From positions 1-6,925 of the forward strand of contig CAMDBZ010000088.1 in assembly GCA_945889565.1 (NCBI GenBank): a DNA stretch of 6,925 bases, read 5' to 3'. The position numbers were made by a program, and so were the translations under genes. The DNA is from Thermoflexus hugenholtzii JAD2 (GTDB taxonomy: Bacteria; Chloroflexota; Dehalococcoidia; UBA2979). Of this stretch, positions 6,113 through 6,925 are shown in pieces. The number at the start of each line of letters is the position of its first letter. Position 1 is the stretch's first letter. Under the pieces are notes generated by a model. That model had not been told where the DNA came from. It did not search any database and saw only the letters and a program-made list of their open reading frames with translations.

Positions 6113-6160
6113 CCGCCTCTGCTAGCCCGCCGTTTGGGTAGTGGGCGAGGCTAGAGGCGG
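6113..6160. repeat. Imperfect dyad over the hicA -10 to Shine-Dalgarno region
   Basis: CCGCCT (6113-6118) pairs with AGGCGG (6155-6160), and CTAGC (6122-6126) pairs with GCTAG (6150-6154). That is eleven pairs with a three-base bulge (6119-6121) and a 23-bp centre. One arm covers the candidate hicA -10, the other the AGAGG ribosome-binding site. This is what an operator for a dimeric repressor, or a cruciform-type control site, would look like. The pairing is directly visible; the function is inferred. Confidence 0.5.
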
Positions 6161-6178
6161 ACCTAGTTTCGCTGTCAA
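6148..6178 (-). promoter_or_regulatory. Candidate hicA-specific promoter
   Basis: On the minus strand a perfect TTGACA (6178-6173) is followed by TCTAGC at 17 bp (6155-6150), overlapping TAGCCT at 19 bp (6153-6148). TAGCCT is identical to the candidate argH -10 and one base from that of rpmB. Transcription would begin near 6141-6143, giving a leader of about 35 nt that carries the AGAGG ribosome-binding site. The -35 lies inside the 6170-6183 palindrome and the -10 in a dyad arm, so access by polymerase could be controlled at both boxes. Confidence 0.5.
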
Positions 6179-6183
6179 CAGCG
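6170..6183. promoter_or_regulatory. 14-bp palindrome over the hicA -35 box, candidate operator
   Basis: CGCTGT (6170-6175) and ACAGCG (6178-6183) are exact complements with a 2-bp centre. The TTGACA of the candidate hicA promoter lies inside it. A 6+2+6 palindrome on a -35 box is typical of a small dimeric repressor site. Which protein would bind is unknown: the neighbouring HicB is too short to carry an obvious DNA-binding domain. Confidence 0.45.
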
Positions 6184-6190
6184 CCGCAAC

Positions 6191-6214
6191 ACATGCGGAG
6201 CGCACTCCGCGTGT
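6191..6214 (-). other. Ten-pair RNA hairpin directly after the hicB stop codon
   Basis: ACATGCGGAG (6191-6200) and CTCCGCGTGT (6205-6214) form ten continuous pairs (one G-T) around the 4-nt loop 6201-6204. In the minus-strand transcript the stem starts at the first base after the hicB TAG. No T-run follows, so it is not a standard intrinsic terminator. It could pause polymerase, protect the 3' end of a hicB message, or separate antitoxin and toxin transcripts. Confidence 0.55.
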
Positions 6215-6454
6215 CTAACCGACTGCGACCGTGACCTCGACGAGCTCAGTGCTGTCGTCGCCGGCGGGCACAGCCAGCCCCTCTACCCTCAGCGCTTCGA
6301 GGTACCCGAGGATCGCGTCGCGTGTGTGCGCAATGGCCTCGTCGCGGGACACGCCGAAGGTCGACAAGCCTCCGAGCGCCGGCACGGTCGTTACCCACGA
6401 GCTGGCATCGCTGTCCCACTCCAGCAGCACTTTGAAGCTTCGGGTTGTGTCCAT
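6215..6454 (-). CDS. hicB: HicB-family antitoxin, short UPF0150 form
   Basis: This 79-residue protein has the partly degraded RNase H-like fold of HicB/UPF0150 antitoxins, which neutralise HicA by covering its active site. FKVLLEWDSDASSWVTTVPALGG (7-29) is the beta hairpin and VPAL-P/G-G turn. The segment G-V-S-R-D-E-A-I-A-H-T-R-D-A-I-L-G-Y-L-E-A-L (34-55) is the family helix, with VPAG near residue 62. It ends without the ribbon-helix-helix or HTH domain that longer HicB proteins use to repress their operon. It lies 37 bp after argG and 108 bp before hicA on the same strand. There is no Shine-Dalgarno; a -10-like TAGAAT sits 6 nt before the ATG, suggesting a leaderless message. GC by hand count is about 66%, lower than the argH stretches sampled, consistent with acquisition from elsewhere. 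Confidence 0.87.
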   Translation of the reverse strand: MDTTRSFKVLLEWDSDASSWVTTVPALGGLSTFGVSRDEAIAHTRDAILGYLEALRVEGLAVPAGDDSTELVEVTVAVG

Positions 6455-6460
6455 GAGCCC

Positions 6461-6466
6461 ATTCTA
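6461..6466 (-). promoter_or_regulatory. Candidate leaderless promoter (-10 box) of hicB
   Basis: The minus strand reads TAGAAT here, then six bases, then the hicB ATG. With the usual spacing from -10 to +1, transcription would begin exactly on the A of the ATG. There is no ribosome-binding purine run before the ATG, which fits leaderless translation. No clear -35 is found at 16-18 bp, where the sequence is the end of argG. Confidence 0.5.
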
Positions 6467-6491
6467 GCCAAGCGCAGGGACGTGCGGTTGG

Positions 6492-6925
6492 CTAGTGGCC
6501 CGGGCCGCCGAGCTGGAGCGGGTCGCCGGAGCCGGGGTCGAGCTGGAGCTGGGTGCGCGCCTGCATCTCCACGGGCAGCCCCCACAGCTTGATGAAGCCG
6601 CGCGCCGCGTCCTGGTCGAACTCGTCGCCTTCGCTGTAGGTGGCGAGGGCGTGGCTGTACAGGCTGCGGTCCGCGCGCCGCCCGACGGCGACGGCGGTGC
6701 CGTGCTGCAACCGCATACGCACTTCGCCCGTGACGTGGCGCTGCGTCGATTGCACGTAGGCGGCCAGGTCCTGGTGGTGCGCGGTGAACCACAGGCCGTT
6801 GTAGATGAGGTCGGCGTACTCCTGCGCCACCCGCTCCTTGAAGCGCGCCTGCTGCTTGCTGAGCGTGAGCGATTCGAGCACACGATGCGCCTCGATGAGC
6901 GCGACGGCGGCCGGCGCTTCGTAGA
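6492..6925 (-). CDS. argG: Argininosuccinate synthase, C-terminal 143 residues (start beyond window)
   Basis: The frame is open from the right edge to TAG at 6494-6492. It begins Y-E-A-P-A-A-V-A-L-I-E-A-H-R and continues through LESLTLSKQQARFKE, YADLIYNGLWF, TGEVRMRL, SLYSHALATY, DEFDQDAARGFIKLWGLPVEM, the characteristic C-terminal part of argininosuccinate synthase. The enzyme joins citrulline and aspartate with ATP, the step before argH. The tail after WGLP is somewhat long and Gly/Pro/Gln-rich (QLQLDPGSGDPLQLGGPGH), which is variable in the family. The N-terminal ATP-binding domain lies outside the window. hicB follows 37 bp after the stop, and argH comes after the toxin-antitoxin pair on the same strand. 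Confidence 0.95.
   Translation of the reverse strand, partial: YEAPAAVALIEAHRVLESLTLSKQQARFKERVAQEYADLIYNGLWFTAHHQDLAAYVQSTQRHVTGEVRMRLQHGTAVAVGRRADRSLYSHALATYSEGDEFDQDAARGFIKLWGLPVEMQARTQLQLDPGSGDPLQLGGPGH

Noticed and set aside
5821..6127. hicA as a small transposable unit bounded by the 11-bp inverted pair
   Set aside because: There is no transposase and no target duplication, and hicB lies outside the pair, so a regulatory or chance explanation is simpler.
6191..6214. Intrinsic terminator after hicB
   Set aside because: The stem is strong but no T-run follows on the minus strand, so it is listed as a hairpin only.
6461..6494. Arginine repressor (ARG box) site upstream of hicB or argH
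   Set aside because: No AT-rich TNTGAATNNNNATTCANA-like palindrome is present here or at 5801-5857.

Overview
The window is very GC-rich bacterial chromosome. GC is about 66% in hicB and 71% in hicA by hand count, and sampled stretches of argH run from about 68% to 85%. It is almost fully coding, with tight gene junctions and many GTG starts. I tentatively place it in Chloroflexota (Dehalococcoidia/Thermomicrobia-like) or a deep actinobacterial lineage. The grounds are the long four-cysteine form of ribosomal protein L28, a RecG start that resembles the N-terminal extension of Chloroflexota RecG, and leaderless-type or CTAG-type promoters. This placement is inference from remembered family sequences, not from a search.

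Left block (1-2589, minus strand): fakA, a fakB/degV-type gene and the first 41 codons of a probable recG form one compact transcription unit. The junctions are a 9-nt gap and a TGATG stop/start overlap. FakA and FakB are the two halves of bacterial fatty acid kinase: FakB holds the fatty acid and FakA phosphorylates it with ATP. rpmB (2700-2918, plus strand) is transcribed divergently from fakA. The 110-bp gap between them holds one CTAG-centred element that reads as a -10 box on both strands.

Right block (2915-6925, minus strand): reading in the direction of transcription, the order is argG (3' part only), hicB, hicA, argH, rpe and an AlkD-like DNA glycosylase gene. argG and argH catalyse the last two steps of arginine synthesis. 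A complete HicB antitoxin/HicA toxin pair sits between them. argH, rpe and alkD are translationally coupled (GTGA overlap, then a 1-nt gap). alkD and rpmB converge and share one CTAG for both stop codons.

The most interesting part is 5800-6500. The toxin-antitoxin pair is in antitoxin-first order inside the arginine genes. hicB has a -10 box placed so that transcription would start on its ATG. hicA is separated from hicB by 108 bp holding a consensus TTGACA box inside a palindrome, a second dyad over the -10 and ribosome-binding region, and a 10-bp hairpin directly after the hicB stop. An 11-bp element from the hicA leader recurs, inverted, at the argH promoter. All eight CTAG tetranucleotides in the window lie in intergenic DNA or at stop codons. 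No intergenic stretch exceeds 300 bp. I saw no tRNA, rRNA, IS element, CRISPR array or convincing intrinsic terminator.
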